Assembly: GCF_014529535.1 (NCBI RefSeq)
Contig: NW_023503941.1
Location: 3,904,942-3,968,941, forward strand
Direction: 5' to 3'
From: Bradysia coprophila
Lineage: Eukaryota; Arthropoda; Insecta; Diptera; Sciaridae
Length of the DNA stretch: 64,000 bases
Shown here piece by piece: positions 1 through 12,287 of this stretch (the first letter of the stretch is position 1; each line of letters begins with the position of its first letter). The notes under the pieces were generated by a model. It did not search any database. It had not been told where the DNA came from and was given only the letters and a program-made list of their open reading frames with translations. Made by a program: the position numbers and the translations under genes.

Positions 1-354
1 TGTTGTGGAATAACAAAAATATTTTGTGCACCGGACAACTGAAATACGATATATTTTGCCATGATTTTTCGTTGAGAAATGTCAGTTTTTCCCGAACGAT
101 ATATCGTGCGGGAAAAAACTTCATTTCCTCACGATTTATTGTGCGAGAAGGGAATTACATGAATTTTTCCATGACTATACGATTGATCAAATTTAACCTG
201 GTATGTTTTCAAGTAAATTGATGTGTTTTGTCAATTTCAGTTGTCCTGTTCCTGTGTACAGAACGTTGTTCGTACCTCGACAGGAAATGAATCGTCATTG
301 CCTGGATTGGTACGAATAATACTATTGTGAAACACACATAACTCATAGTCAACC
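1..354. other. intergenic, no gene seen
   Basis: AT-rich sequence with no convincing coding frame. Phrases such as TATCGTGCGGGAAAAA and TTATTGTGCGAGAAGG recur with small changes, so this is probably old repeat. It ends at the target duplication of the next element. Confidence 0.5.
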
Positions 355-1126
355 CAGGCATGAGCGCCGCCGCCGGCCATTTTTGAGCAAGCCGTGCCGC
401 AGCCGAGCCGGTGCCAAAAACACGGCTCAAGCCGGCTTGAAACGGCTGGAAAATGAAATAAAGATTTCGAAAGGTGAATGGGTGAAATAATTTTGAAAAC
501 CGAGATTCCTGTTGATCCTAAGCAGCTCAAGTACTTTTTGAATTTTTTTTTTCAAAATTAAGAAAATTTTGAAAATTTTCTTGAATTTTCATGAATTTTC
601 CAGAATGGTATATTACGTCCTCGCTTCTAAGTTTGTGTTTTTGGCAAGTATGACCTTTGCGGAACGAGCCGAAGGCGCACAATCAGTTAATTCACAAATT
701 TGAGAAAACTTTATCGATCTTTGCGAATTTTCTCGATTTTTTTTCTTTTCAATTTTTACTTGATTTTCGTGAGCTTTCGATTTCTTAATTTTCTTAATGA
801 GTTAAATGAGTGTACCGGAGCATGATTTTCCATTTAGTTCAAGTTTTGAGGCAATAAAACTTGACGTGTTAGTGAACCTTAGACTTAGAGACTTGCTTGT
901 AACAAGGCCAGTTCCACTTGCACTTTGAACAACCTAATCTACCTACATTTTCGCTTTCCGTACAATTTCATTTTCATGCTTACTAGTTCATTTTCCATGA
1001 ATTTATCTAAACGTTTTTATTTTTAAAAAAAGTTAAAAGGAACCTCCAGCCGACTTTTTCGCCGCCGCCGAGAATTTTTTTTTCGGCTAGCCGCCGCCGA
1101 GGTTTTTCCTTCGGCGCTCATGCCTG
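355..1126. mobile_element. hAT-like non-autonomous element (772 bp)
   Basis: The ends are inverted (CAGGCATGAGCGCCG on the left, CGGCGCTCATGCCTG on the right). An exact 8-bp duplication AGTCAACC flanks it at 347-354 and 1127-1134. Eight-base duplications and a CAG start are typical of hAT transposons. Subterminal blocks are rich in GCCGCCG while the middle is AT-rich, and no transposase frame is present. The GC-rich subterminal style resembles the element at 44209-45386. Confidence 0.85.
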
Positions 1127-1134
1127 AGTCAACC

Positions 1135-2361
1135 ATTTTTAAACGCGTCTGAATGTCATTACCTCCGCCCATATGATTAAATATTCGATTCAACAAAGCC
1201 GCAACAAAGTTTCTGGCGAAACAAAAATTGGAAAAAATATTCATTGCAGCATGTTGGAAGCTTCTTTTTTGTTTTTCCTTCGCAACATAGCCTTCAGACG
1301 CAATAGCAGACCCCAGGTTACGAATAAAATACTTTAAGGGTAGTAGGAGCAAAGGGGGGAAATCAAAAACTTCTTGTACTACAAACGTTCCTCAGTCCTA
1401 CGGAAAAAATCAAATTATTTAGTGTGTACGGACTTGCGTCACTATCCTTCACTAACGTAATGCCATGATATGGTTTCTTCCAAGCAACGGTTAAGCCGAA
1501 CAAAATGAACCGAACACGAACCAATGTCATCCATAGAACCATAACCACACACAACTTATTTTCTTTGTTATTTTGACATTTGCATTGTTAATAGTGTTGA
1601 GACTATGACTCTATAGATGCCGCATAAAACCAAGAAAACCAAAACACAATGACGGTTTGGCATTTCATTTCACATTGGTAGAAATCTATAAGCGAATCGG
1701 ATCTTCTATGGTACGAAAGTTGGATACAAGCGCCATCTCTCCCTTTCTAGCACATCAAAAAGCCTCCAAATTTTCAAACATTTATGCGTTTTTATTCACA
1801 CCAAGAAATCATGACTCTTTTCGAAAGAAATGCAAGGCCAACTTTGTGGGTAATGACGGAGATATTGCAGCAGATGGCCTCCGAATATTTCTTATGTTTA
1901 TGCTAGGAGAAGAACTGTGAACAGAACTGCATCCATAAAGAACTAATTTTAATACAAGGAAGAGGGAGCGCAAGGCCTACTATGCTAGTGGTGATATCAG
2001 TCAAAGTACAAAAGTCTCGCATTTCTTTTTCAATCTGTTCTTCTGTATATCCATTTCTCCCTCGATAGTTAATTAAATCGTCCGTAAACGATGATCGGGA
2101 ACCCATTGTCATTTACCGCTAGATTAATTTCATTTCACAAACTCAACGACACTCGTTCCCATTCTCCATATTTTTGTTAATCGATTCAATGAACCGTAAA
2201 CACCAAACACTCAATGACACCAAGTAATGTGAACGGCTCTCTTGGGCTTTAATCACTGGACAATTTGAATGATTTATTGGTCATCAAGTTCGTTACGTTC
2301 ATAAAAAATCGTCGTTTTCACCTACTTCTCCGTACCGCTCTGTCCGACATTTTTAATACAA
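1135..2361. other. intergenic upstream of the first receptor gene
   Basis: No frame here has a recognisable domain. Short phrases (GTCTGAATGTCATTACCTCC near 1146; AAGCGCCATCTC near 1728) recur near 18140 and 17990, so part of this stretch is dispersed repeat. Confidence 0.4.
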
Positions 2362-2460
2362 ACTGTTATGGCGGGGAAACATTTCGAAGGGGAGGTTGAT
2401 TTGAACAAAGAACTTGCGGGAACTGTTAAAACACTTGAAACATTCCCCCGCCATAACAGT
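2362..2460. repeat. small hairpin upstream of receptor gene 1
   Basis: Arms at 2362-2376 (ACTGTTATGGCGGGG) and 2446-2460 are perfect reverse complements. The hairpin lies about 170 bp upstream of the first receptor ATG. It is probably a tiny MITE; a regulatory role is not shown. Confidence 0.5.
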
Positions 2461-2632
2461 CTGTTCTTTGAATTCCTATTCGGTAGCCCCTCTTTAGATA
2501 AAGACGAAACGTCTTTTATGAATGACACCTTCACAAGACACATGTTACAACGCATGCAACGTCATTCATACACAACAGTCGTTTTGGAAGTGACACAACT
2601 CACCGTAGTCTACGAGTTTCAGTATCAGAAAA

Positions 2633-4267
2633 ATGATACTAGCAACGACCGTTCTGTCGGGGATGCTTGCGTGTTATCAGCATTCCGATGGTGTACGTCT
2701 TATCAATCGACTGAATGAATTTCATCATTTCGATCATCACATTTTCGTTACGGACTCTACAACCAAACTCAGCAGTTGGTATCCAGTGTCATCATCGAAT
2801 TGCGACACCTCGTTAGTCACTCCTCAAACGGTGTACACATTTAACGACCATTCGTCTAGCGGTGATAACGTTACGGAACAAGTAGTACTAGATGTTGTCG
2901 TCAGCAAAAATCCAATTTTGGTGGTTGTCGTGGAGCGTTTAAAATTTGAAAATGACGCGCAATTATTGACTCAGATTAAAGAAGTTCGAGCGCTTTCCAT
3001 TAATATGAGAATTGGCGTGTTCTTCACTGGCAGCATCACTTCGCTGGACATCGTTGAGCAATTATTCCGTTGGAGTTGGAATGCTGGCATTGTGCACATT
3101 TTTTGCGCATTTCACTTAGAGACCGACGTGGGTGATGCGTCATTCAACGTCTACAAATACAATCCATTCGGAACATTTGACTTGATCAAAGTGGCAGACA
3201 GTGAGTCGCCTGGGGATTATTTTACCGACAAAGTGCCCAACTATCGTAAGCACCCACTTCGTTCTGAACTGATTAAAGATTATCCGCTCAGTAAATTCGC
3301 GACAAATTTTTGGAACATTGTCCTTGACATTTTTAATGCAACAATGATGAAGATTTACATTGACAATGATGAATTCGGGCAAGCCGAACGTACAAACCGT
3401 ACAGACAGGGATGTGTGTCTTATCGAGTTAGTAGTAACGGACGATGCCCAAGAAATGAACAATAATCAACGGTTTATGTACCCACATCACCAGTCTAAGC
3501 TATTATTAGTAGTACCTCACGCCCAGCCGTACTCTGATTTCGTGGCATATTTACAAAATGGAACGTGGGGGCAACTCTTCATTTTCGCTTTTATTCTGAT
3601 TGCGACGTCATCACTTCTACTCACCGCTTCTGGCTATTTGCAGAAAAGGAAACTTTTGTTGTTCGAATGTGTTGTGGACGTCGTCAATCTCCTGATGAAC
3701 GACAACGCAACTATCAGATATGGACATCTTAATCGGGCAGACGGCTTTGTAATTGTACCGTTGACCTTTGTCGGATTAATTGTTATGAACGGCATAGTTT
3801 CGCTCTTCAAGAGCTACCTGTCGTCGCCAATTTACCAGCTGCAGATCAACTCACTTCACGGTCTGTACATGTCCTCCATTCCCATTGTGGCAAATGTGAA
3901 CGAATATGAAAATATAACCCTCGAAATGTTGGAAGACATTACGCAGTATGGCGATTGGAAGCATAAATACAATTGGGTAAACACGGAACGATTAGTGACT
4001 GAAATAGACACATTCAACAATTCCATTGCCTTCTTCATGTACGACGACGAGATAGAAAAATATTTAGAAGTACAGAAACGGTTGGCCTTGAAGGCGTATC
4101 ATTTGTTAAGCGACACGTTTTTCGCAAGGCACCTGATAGCGTTTGAAGTCAGCTCGGAGTATCCATTCTCCGAGTACATCAACCACATAATTCATCGTTT
4201 CGGTGGTGCAGGACTGATCGACAAGTGGATCAGAGAAGACAGACAGCTATTGATGAAAAACGTGTGA
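2633..4267 (+). CDS. Divergent ionotropic receptor 1, cut short by an in-frame TGA
   Basis: Single-exon gene of the insect ionotropic receptor (IR) family, ligand-gated channels related to ionotropic glutamate receptors that act in chemosensory membranes. The 544 residues start with a hydrophobic signal peptide (about 1-16). An N-terminal extracellular region follows, with the family phrases RWSWNAGIVHIFCAFH (146-161) and YNPF (176-179). Membrane segments are near 313-334 and 372-393, with the pore region between them, and then the second ligand-binding lobe. The ATG matches the start of the paralogues. The TGA at 4265-4267 falls exactly where the paralogues at 15915 and 26099 have Trp, and removes the third membrane segment; the same frame then runs open to 4462. 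It is either a recent pseudogene or a read-through gene. Family assignment is confident, ligand unknown. Confidence 0.85.
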   Translation: MILATTVLSGMLACYQHSDGVRLINRLNEFHHFDHHIFVTDSTTKLSSWYPVSSSNCDTSLVTPQTVYTFNDHSSSGDNVTEQVVLDVVVSKNPILVVVVERLKFENDAQLLTQIKEVRALSINMRIGVFFTGSITSLDIVEQLFRWSWNAGIVHIFCAFHLETDVGDASFNVYKYNPFGTFDLIKVADSESPGDYFTDKVPNYRKHPLRSELIKDYPLSKFATNFWNIVLDIFNATMMKIYIDNDEFGQAERTNRTDRDVCLIELVVTDDAQEMNNNQRFMYPHHQSKLLLVVPHAQPYSDFVAYLQNGTWGQLFIFAFILIATSSLLLTASGYLQKRKLLLFECVVDVVNLLMNDNATIRYGHLNRADGFVIVPLTFVGLIVMNGIVSLFKSYLSSPIYQLQINSLHGLYMSSIPIVANVNEYENITLEMLEDITQYGDWKHKYNWVNTERLVTEIDTFNNSIAFFMYDDEIEKYLEVQKRLALKAYHLLSDTFFARHLIAFEVSSEYPFSEYINHIIHRFGGAGLIDKWIREDRQLLMKNV

Positions 4268-4462
4268 GAAAAAAATCTGCAGCATCAGCAGAGGATCAGC
4301 AAACAATCAGACCTGGGTACATTTTCTATTCCAACTGTGGTTTGGTGTGGCTGGATTGCCAGCTCAATTCTTTTTATTTGCGAAATAATTTGGAACAGAA
4401 TCGAGTGCCGTAAGCCCAATATTGGTGAACAAAACTTTCGCCACCGGCCAAACATTTTTTAA
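4268..4462 (+). pseudogene. 3' remainder of receptor 1 beyond the premature TGA
   Basis: In frame with the gene upstream, 64 codons stay open up to a TAA at 4460-4462. They encode PTVVWCGWIASS and then ICEIIWN, nearly identical to the third membrane segment of the paralogue at 15915-17729. From the TGA to that segment the two align without gaps. There is no frameshift, so one TGG-to-TGA change explains the truncation. It can be translated only by stop-codon read-through. Confidence 0.75.
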
Positions 4463-4819
4463 AAGTTTTTAAAGTCATGTTCACATGGAAGCACAATCGG
4501 TTGGGAGTAGCAAGAAAAAACGTTTTGGTGCAATATCTTCTGATCATACGGTTTGGAGACGACGTTTCCAAGACTTTAACCGGCGATACAGAACAAACTA
4601 CCCACGAAGACAACTGCTTCTTGACAATGGGCCAAGAGGAATGTCTGTTCAGTGGGTCAGCTCATTGACATCATACGGGCTCATTGACGTACTAACGAAT
4701 CCATTATCAACGGAATCCGCACGAAATTCCGGTAGTTATGTGGCATGAAATGAACTAAATGTGAAGGGTACTAGGGGTATGGGGTAGTCATATACATTAC
4801 AATTACAATGTTTGTGATT
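4463..4819. other. intergenic, 3' flank of receptor 1
   Basis: No domain-bearing frame seen. The overlapping short frames here have no recognisable similarity. The stretch ends at the LINE remnant. Confidence 0.4.
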
Positions 4820-5460
4820 TTATTATGAATTCAGTTCTTCTTCTTCTTCTATCCACTGCTGGACGTAGGCCTCCCCAATTCTTTTCCATTCCGAACGATC
4901 CGTTGCCGCTTGGTGCCAATTTGTGCCTGGAATTCTTTCTATACCATTATTCCATCTCTCTGTTGGTCTACCTCTAGGTCGTGTTTTAGGTGGTCTCCAG
5001 TTCATGATCTTTTGGTCCAACATTCGTCCGTCCTTCTTGCAATATGTCCCGCCCAGCTCCACTTTAAAGTTGATATTCTTTCCATGACATCAACGACTTT
5101 TGTTTGTTGTCGAATCCATTGATTTGTCATTCTGTCTCTGAGCATACTCCGTTCCGTGGCTCTTTGTGACCACTCCTAATTCATTTTCGTTAGCGTTAAC
5201 GTTTCCGCTCCTTATGTGAGCACGAGAAGGACACAGGCACCGAACACTCTACGTTTCAGACTATTGATCATTTTGCTTTTGAAAATTAGCTTGAGTTTTT
5301 CGAACGCTGCCCATACAAGACCAATTCTGCATTTTGGTTGTCCAGACCCAACTTCAATTTGTAACCTAGGTACACGTAACTGTCGACTCGTTCAATGACA
5401 GTATCACCGATTTTAATGTCCCTGTCATCGTCAATGTTTGTCATGATTTTCGTTTTCGAC
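4820..5460 (-). mobile_element. 3' end remnant of a non-LTR retrotransposon
   Basis: Read on the - strand, the stretch encodes pieces typical of the C-terminal end of LINE endonuclease/reverse transcriptase proteins. One frame gives RDRMTNQWIRQQTKV and WSWAGHIARR. After a frame change another gives RPRGRPTERWNNGIE, AATDRSEWKRIGEAYVQQW and a Glu-rich end. The RT core is absent, so this is a 5'-truncated, frameshifted fragment. An RTE-like clade is likely but not proven. Confidence 0.75.
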
Positions 5461-5470
5461 AAAATAGGTC

Positions 5471-5684
5471 TTTGTCAATGTCGTTTGAGATTTCACTGTC
5501 GAATAAGTCACTCCTCCAATTGCCCTTGCAACTATTTCTGACAGAGATGTCAAATCAGCTGTCATTTTCACAAAGCTATCCCACAATGTTACAAACATTT
5601 ATATGGAGCTGTCATTGTTTGAAGTTAGCTTTGTGAAATTGACAACTCATTTGCCACTATTTTGAAAGAAGAAACCGTTATTTG
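5471..5684. repeat. MITE family A, copy 1
   Basis: Contains a hairpin core with arms TTTCACAAAGCTA (5566-5578) and TAGCTTTGTGAAA (5626-5638). The same core and flanks (CTGTCATTGTTTGA, GAAACCGTTATTTGACACTG) recur at 49703-49862, so it is a dispersed repeat. No coding potential. Confidence 0.7.
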
Positions 5685-5720
5685 ACACTGGTCTATTCTT
5701 CTCGAGGCCGAATTTGCCAA

Positions 5721-5944
5721 AGTTCTGAAAGAACAGGTTAAGACAACCACTAAGGCGGGTGACTCCAAATTTTATAAACAAATAGTGTGAGAAATCAACT
5801 TGAAGAAAATATTTTTCTCGAAAATTCAGAATTTTGTTTTTGTTAGGTTGCATTTTACATATAAACTTCGCAGCCGTTGACGCAATTGTGTGTCACCGCC
5901 TTCGTGATCAGCTCAGAGTTGTCTTAACCTGTTCTTTCATAACC
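5721..5944. repeat. MITE family B, copy 1
   Basis: Inverted ends: GAAAGAACAGGTTAAGACAA on the left, with its reverse complement near 5919-5944. Inside each end comes a second inverted phrase (AAGGCGGGTGA / TCACCGCCTT). A relative lies at 9298-9516. Non-coding hairpin element. Confidence 0.7.
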
Positions 5945-8900
5945 TTGGACTTTGCTTGACTCCTCATTCAACTTTAGTAACATGATCTGCGCTTGATCTA
6001 GATCAGCTGATGTCATCTCCATTTATGGGTTCTCACTTCTAGTTTATCTAATTTCACTCATCAAAAAAAAAATCAAATTTATCAATAAATCAATTTTAAA
6101 ATGATTTAAGGTGTTGGATGTTAATTCTATAGAAGTTCGGTTTTTTCCTCGGTTCCTCGTCACTTTTATCATTTTAAGATGTTGGGTACTACATCTACAA
6201 AAGTTCGGTTCCTCGTCAAAGGCGAATAATTTTATCATTCGAAAAACAAAACATTTTTGATGTTTGTCAACATCTCGTAGCGATAACTACTTCTTTGATA
6301 TTTATCGAAATCTTACAAAGTGATATTAGTACATCAGCTATGATATTTACCATCTAGTATCGATAAAATAGCACCATTGATGTCTCTCGACAACGTTCTT
6401 TTATCTATGTGTGAGATGACGATAAACAACAAAGATATTTTCCTTATCGTTTTGAGATGTTGGCTGAGATGTAAGATATTTTATTTATCACCAAGATGAT
6501 CTGGCTAACATCAAGGATATTATTTTATCGGTACGAGATGTCTATTTTATACGTATTTTATAGAATACCACTAAAAAGCGAGTCATATAAATGTAAATAG
6601 CTTTTCTGCGAACTTTTCTGTTGCAATTAATTATTTTTTTGATTTAGGTGCAGAGTGATCTAAAGATATGGTACCACATCCGTCTTGCTGTGCAACAATG
6701 TCATATAAGAAATAAAAATCTGAAAACTAAACCGCTATTTATATTCTGCGCTTCAAGTTCTGTGCTTTAACATTCCATATTCCAGATGTTCCCAAAAATT
6801 TGTTCCACTGAAATCTAGTTTGTCGAAAGCAGGAGAAGTAAAACCCACTCACACAGTTACATTGCCGTTCCAAACGAAACGAAATCTGTTGTTTTTTTTT
6901 ATCTTTTCTGCAACGCCGCTGCGAAAAGTAAACTTTTTCACGCATGTTTTGGGTGGTGAACGAATCGTCTTTTTATCGCTCAAGTTTACCACTCTAGCTC
7001 ATTTTTTGTCACTCCTTTCGAACCATTGAACGTAAATGAATAGTTAAATGCAGAAATGGGACATGCCCCATTAGCGAATTATAAGAAAAATTAAATTTCA
7101 TCATTTCGAATAGTCTGACGGTGTTAATCGAATTTTTTAATTTTTTAATTATTTCAAAAGAATCCCTTGCTAGAAGTTTTGTAAACATGAGTACATTTCG
7201 TGAAGAATGGATGTATCTTCACATCTACGACAAGCACCCCTCGACTGATAAGATTTATTAATAAATTTTCTGTTCTCGTTCAATGATTTTGTGCGGGATA
7301 AAGAATATTGACTTCCAACAAATTATCAATCAATATATTTTATATCCTTGTCAATTCTTTAAAAATTACGGCCGTATTTTTTGGTCATTCTTGGCAAATG
7401 TTTGTCACGCATGAAGGCATGAACAAACCACTCCGTTTACCTAGGCCAAGCCTTCATTTTTTTGTTTGGACACAATACGGAATGAAAGTGGAAACTAAAT
7501 GGTGAATATTTAGAGTGTGAATCAACTAACGACTTTGACATTATAAGAACTTGCGGGAGAACATACTCCGCTAACAAAATACGCATGTAGTACCATATCT
7601 TTAGACCAGTCTACACCGTTCATGCATACTCTACTGTGAGTCAATGTTCGTTGATATCATACTAACAAAAGTGAGAATATTTAGTGAATATTAACGAAAA
7701 TCGTGGCGAAAATATACATTTATTTGAACGACTTTTTTTGCGCTGTTTTTCGTAGCAGATCGAGGGGGTTATCACTCTAAATTTATCTGGTCTTTATCTA
7801 TTGAAACCATCTTTAGATAATAAGTGAACAGCCCCTCACATCTGATAGTCTTTGAAGAAATTATTTATTTACTCAAAAAATATAAATTAAGCTGCTGCCC
7901 TCATGTTGAAGGCTGCTTTGTTACACAGCGTATCGATCTGTCACAAGACATTCTTCATGCTAACATTGCGTCGTTTTGTTTGATTTTAATGGATTCGTCG
8001 GGACTGTCAGTCCTCACAAAAATGTATAGGTAAGGTATGTTATATTGCACCGATATGGTACTAACAAAGCATTCACATACGCATTACCTACGTATTGAAC
8101 TGTATTCAATTAAAGTGACTTTTAATGTGAGGTGCACATGTAAATGTTTTGTGAATAACAAAAAAATGAAACCACTTTTTTACCTCTTCTAGTCGCTATG
8201 AAACAAAAAAAGGTAAATTTATGATGAGACCAGAGTTAGAGGCTGAGAACTGAAAAATTCCCAGTTTTCAGCTAGAAAATAGGGTAAATATTGCTACGAG
8301 CCTCATTCAGATTTTTTTTAGATTTCGCTGTGTAGCCTAAGACATGAAGTAATTTAATTTTACATGTTAAACCGTCAGTCTTTTATGAACAAGGAGAAAT
8401 GTCAATTTAGTAACAAATTTTACAGAAGTAATTGTTTCATATATTAGTTCGGTCAGAGGCTCACAATTGGTGCCAGGATCGTAACTAGATTGTTTACCCT
8501 GAGTGTCAGATCTGCACATTCTCATATCACATTATTTTATGTAACTTTATATCATTAATGAACAGAAGCGTTACATTTTCTGTAGCATTAAACTTAGTAT
8601 AAGCCTCCAAGCAAAGTATTTAAGTAGGAAGACAACATAGATTGCGATTGTAACTTTGTCCTCGGTGTCATAAATAATTATTTCACTTACAAGGGGATGA
8701 TAAACTTGGTCCTAAAACAGCTGAAATTAGCAGGTTATTCAGAACCTAAACACTGGTAATATGCTAGATAGTTTACCAGTCGTAGAAGGTTCGAGGTTAT
8801 AACGAAATTACTTTCAACAAGAAGAAAATGAGCGAGAACCCATTGAGATCTTTTTTTGGAACTTTTGGAACTCGCGTAATTCGATAACAGTGGTAAAAAG

Positions 8901-9297
8901 CTGTGCTGTTCATCATTTTGAAGGCAAAATCGTAGCAATATGGTGCCATGTAAGAAACTAAATTTTGTCTTGATGATTTTTGTGTGTACGCACGGTACGC
9001 TCGGTACGCACTTAAAGGCCTGTTTTACTGGACATTACACATTTCACATTTAATTTCACTCTTAAATTTCTGCTCTTTTTTACTTTAGCTACAGAATTCA
9101 ATTTTTATTTTACTTATAAATAAGAAATAAAAATGAATTTCATCAATTCATTTTCACTATTCGGTGAAAAAAATTCAAGTCTGTAAACATCAACTGACAT
9201 GACAATTCTTCTTACTTTTCTTTAAATCATTTCTTTTGGACTTGGACATATGGATCTTTTGGGATCACAAATCTTTTGGGATTTGTGTTATTTATTT
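5945..9297. other. gene-poor stretch
   Basis: No gene could be supported in these 3.3 kb. At 6241-6545 there are degenerate units (TTTGATGT, CATCTCGTAG, CGATAA) related to the minisatellite at 12.3-12.8 kb. The remainder is AT-rich unique-looking sequence with only short frames of no recognisable similarity. Confidence 0.4.
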
Positions 9298-9516
9298 GAA
9301 ATAACAGGTTAAGACACTTTCGAGTTGATCACGAAGGCGGTGTGATCAAAATTTTCATTTAGCGCCAACTAGGTTTGGAAAATTTTATATGACGATTTCA
9401 ACTTAACAAAAAAAAATTGTTGTCAAGTTGACTTTTCAAACGATATACATGTCTGAATTGTCAAGATTTGTGTTTCACCCGGCTTCGTAAGTGCCTTAAC
9501 GTGTTCTTTCAGAACC
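9298..9516. repeat. MITE family B, copy 2
   Basis: Ends AACAGGTTAAGACAC and GTGCCTTAACGTGTTCTTTC are imperfect inverted repeats matching copy 1 at 5721-5944. The CACGAAGGCGGTG / CACCCGGCTTCGT phrases inside the ends are also shared. Confidence 0.65.
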
Positions 9517-10210
9517 TTTGAAACCTTTGAAAACCTTGTACATTACAAGAAAAAGTCTGTAATTTATGTCCAAGTCATGTGCGAATTTCGGTATTTCTAT
9601 TAAAACTTTTCGGGATGAAGAACATCCCATGCGAATGCGCTATCGGTACCATATCAGTGCAATATTTAACATATCACCACAGTACAGTTCACAGTGCCCC
9701 ACTCTTGGCTTCACTGCAAACATATTCGATAACATCATTATATCATTGATGGGAATTTTTAGTGAAATATAACAAAAATGTTATGTGTATTGTGTACAGT
9801 TCTGCTTTATTTGGAAATTTTGTTTTACTTCTGTGCACCCGAAACCAAAATATTTTGTGTGTTACAAGTCACTCAATACATAATCTTTGATTCAAAATTG
9901 ACTAAACAGGATTTGGCAAATATTTATCTAGTGTGATTCACGCGAGTTAAAAAAAAACTACAAATGATTGTGAATTGAAGATTTCAATTAATTTTTATTC
10001 ATTTACGGCCAAATGATCTGAGAACAAATTTCCGAAAAATCTAACAAATACCTTGCGTTTAATAACATAACTTCTACGAGGGTCGTCGAATTTCAGTATT
10101 TCCAACCAATCTCTTGATCCTTCAACAATTTGTTCTAAAAATTAAATTTTGAGTTAGGCGAACCGGAAATGACTGATGTCAAGCTATTTCGATCTGACTT
10201 TTTTAAATGA
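9517..10210. other. intergenic, nothing recognised
   Basis: AT-rich sequence with one 68-codon frame on the + strand (9566-9772) that has no recognisable motif. No repeat boundary was identified. Confidence 0.35.
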
Positions 10211-10296
10211 TGAACAAAAAAAAAACATCTTTGATGTCTGCCTACATGTCGTAGTGATAAACATTGGATGAGGAAAACATCTTTGCTATTGTTCAA

Positions 10297-12287
10297 TAGG
10301 GTGGGTCGATTTTAACAACTTGAAAATCCACAGCCAGTGGCATGTGTAGCTTGCCAAAAGTAGTCAATCTGCATCATTAGTTTTTCTTTTCCGAATACTT
10401 TTGAGTACCGCACAATTGATTGAATGGGTTTGTCAGGCTACTCGTATTTCTTTTTAAAATTTCTTAGAAAATTTTCTTAAAAAAGCTTTTATAAGCCTTG
10501 CAGAGGCTGTAATAGACTGAAACAAACATAATACAACTTAATTTGGAAAAATCGGTGCATTCGACGTGAAAATATTTACATTTTCTATGTAATATTGGGG
10601 GTCTGTGAACTTTGAACCACCAAATGAGCGATAAACTTCCTCAAATTTGGTTAGTCCTTTCTGTTCGGGTTAGAATAGGTAAAAACGACAAAGATGTCGA
10701 ATTGTCGGAATTTCTCAGATTCAATCTGAGATTGATTATTACCGATGTTGTTAAAAACGTCATTTTTTCGAAGTAGTAGATTCTGATGGAACAAAATACG
10801 TTCCTTTTACCGTAGATTTATGAATCTCCTAATTATCAGATGCTACATAAATGCATTTCAGTATTGTTTGAAACTTGCCAAGGCCGCTTTGACTTTATCT
10901 AGCCAAGTGTTTTAAGTGAGGAACGCCCGCTAACAAAACTTGACATCATAAGGAGAGTATGTCTGGGCTGCGACGACAAACTTGCAGATGAAAACAAAAG
11001 CGAACTGTTGGAGTTACTTGTTCTTGATGTTGTACATGAGAATTTGGAATTTGGAAAAAGACACGAATTAAGGATTACAAGAAAAATAAAAGATACAAGA
11101 ATCGACACCGCTTTAAAGTATTCTATGACGATGGCGAAAAACTATTTAATATCGCTCGCTGTAAATGTGTCAGAAATTGTTGCAAATGCGCTGATGGCGA
11201 ACTATTTGAGCTAAAAACGGAAATTTCTACAGATTTACAGAAGATTTACAGATTTCTACAGGAATAGAATCTGTAGAATGTTTTACATTTGAACACGCTC
11301 TTTTTCTAATAGAGTAGCTCGACCTCTGAAACTATTCATCGGTAATAACACAGCACTGCTTATAGCATGAACATAGAAAATATTTGTAGGCTGTTGAAAT
11401 CATAGAAGGCATCGCGTTACTTTTGTGAAGTGTGAAGATAGACGACTTGTTTCATTGTTTGAGTTAAAACGTACCATACAAACAATCTTAAGCTCTTATC
11501 ACTAAAGCCTATAAATAATAATAAAGAAAGTAAATATCATCTACGAAGCATTAAAGAAGGTTTGACAATTCAACTATACAACGGTAATTTAATGAACGTG
11601 GACAAATGTTTAGTTTTAAGTCGAGCAAGGGCTCCAATAATTCCAAAAATATCAGACTTCACTGATTACACTTAGCAAGCTTTTCATTCATATTTCATTC
11701 CCTCGACGAAAACTGTTTGCTTTGCGAGAGCTCGGAAAAAATAAAAAATATTTCAAATAATAACCATGCATCCAATTATTAACAATGAAAATCACTAAAA
11801 ACTCCAAATTTGACACTTGTCAATTCATTGTTCATGCTAGTAGCAGTGCTATGGTAATAATCAATCTGAGAAATTCCGACAATTCGACATCTTCGTCGTT
11901 TTTACCTATTCTAACCCTAACAGAAAGAACTAACCACATTTGAGGAAGTATATCGCTCATTTGGTGGTTCAAAGTTCACATACCTTCAATATTACATAGA
12001 AAATGTAAATATTTTCACGTCGAATGCACTGATTTTTCCAAATTAAGTTGTATTATGTTCGTTTCAGTCTATTACAGCCTCTGCAAGGCTTATAAAAGCT
12101 TTTTTAAGAAAATTGTCTATGAAATTTTGAAAGTAAATTCGAGTAGCCAGACAAACCCATTCAATCAATTGTGCGGTACTCAAAAGTATTCGGAAAAGAA
12201 AAACTAATGATGCAGATTGACTACTTTTGGCAAGCTACACATGCCACTGGCTGTGGATTTTCAAGTTGTTAAAATCGACCCACCCTA
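10297..12287. mobile_element. hAT-like element with ~450-bp inverted repeats
   Basis: Starts TAGGGTGGGTCGATTTT and ends with its reverse complement. An exact 8-bp duplication TTGTTCAA flanks it at 10289-10296 and 12288-12295. The inverted arms run to about 10750 on the left; the right arm is interrupted at 11349-11852 by another element. The middle (about 10750-11340) has only a 68-codon frame (11008-11214) with no transposase motif. A foldback-like non-autonomous hAT is the simplest reading. Confidence 0.8.
11349..11852. mobile_element. MITE family C, nested in the right arm of the element at 10297
   Basis: Ends CACAGCACTGCTTATAGCATGAA and TTCATGCTAGTAGCAGTGCTAT are inverted repeats (each under 23 bp, imperfect). 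The 8-bp duplication GGTAATAA is found at 11341-11348 and 11853-11860. Removing the insert plus one duplication restores the arm sequence seen on the other side near 10745. Related copies lie at 12965-13176 and 20930-21060. Confidence 0.8.

Noticed and set aside
1023..1352. 109-codon - strand frame
   Set aside because: It runs across the right end and target duplication of the hAT-like element; Arg/Lys-rich because of GCCGCCG repeats.
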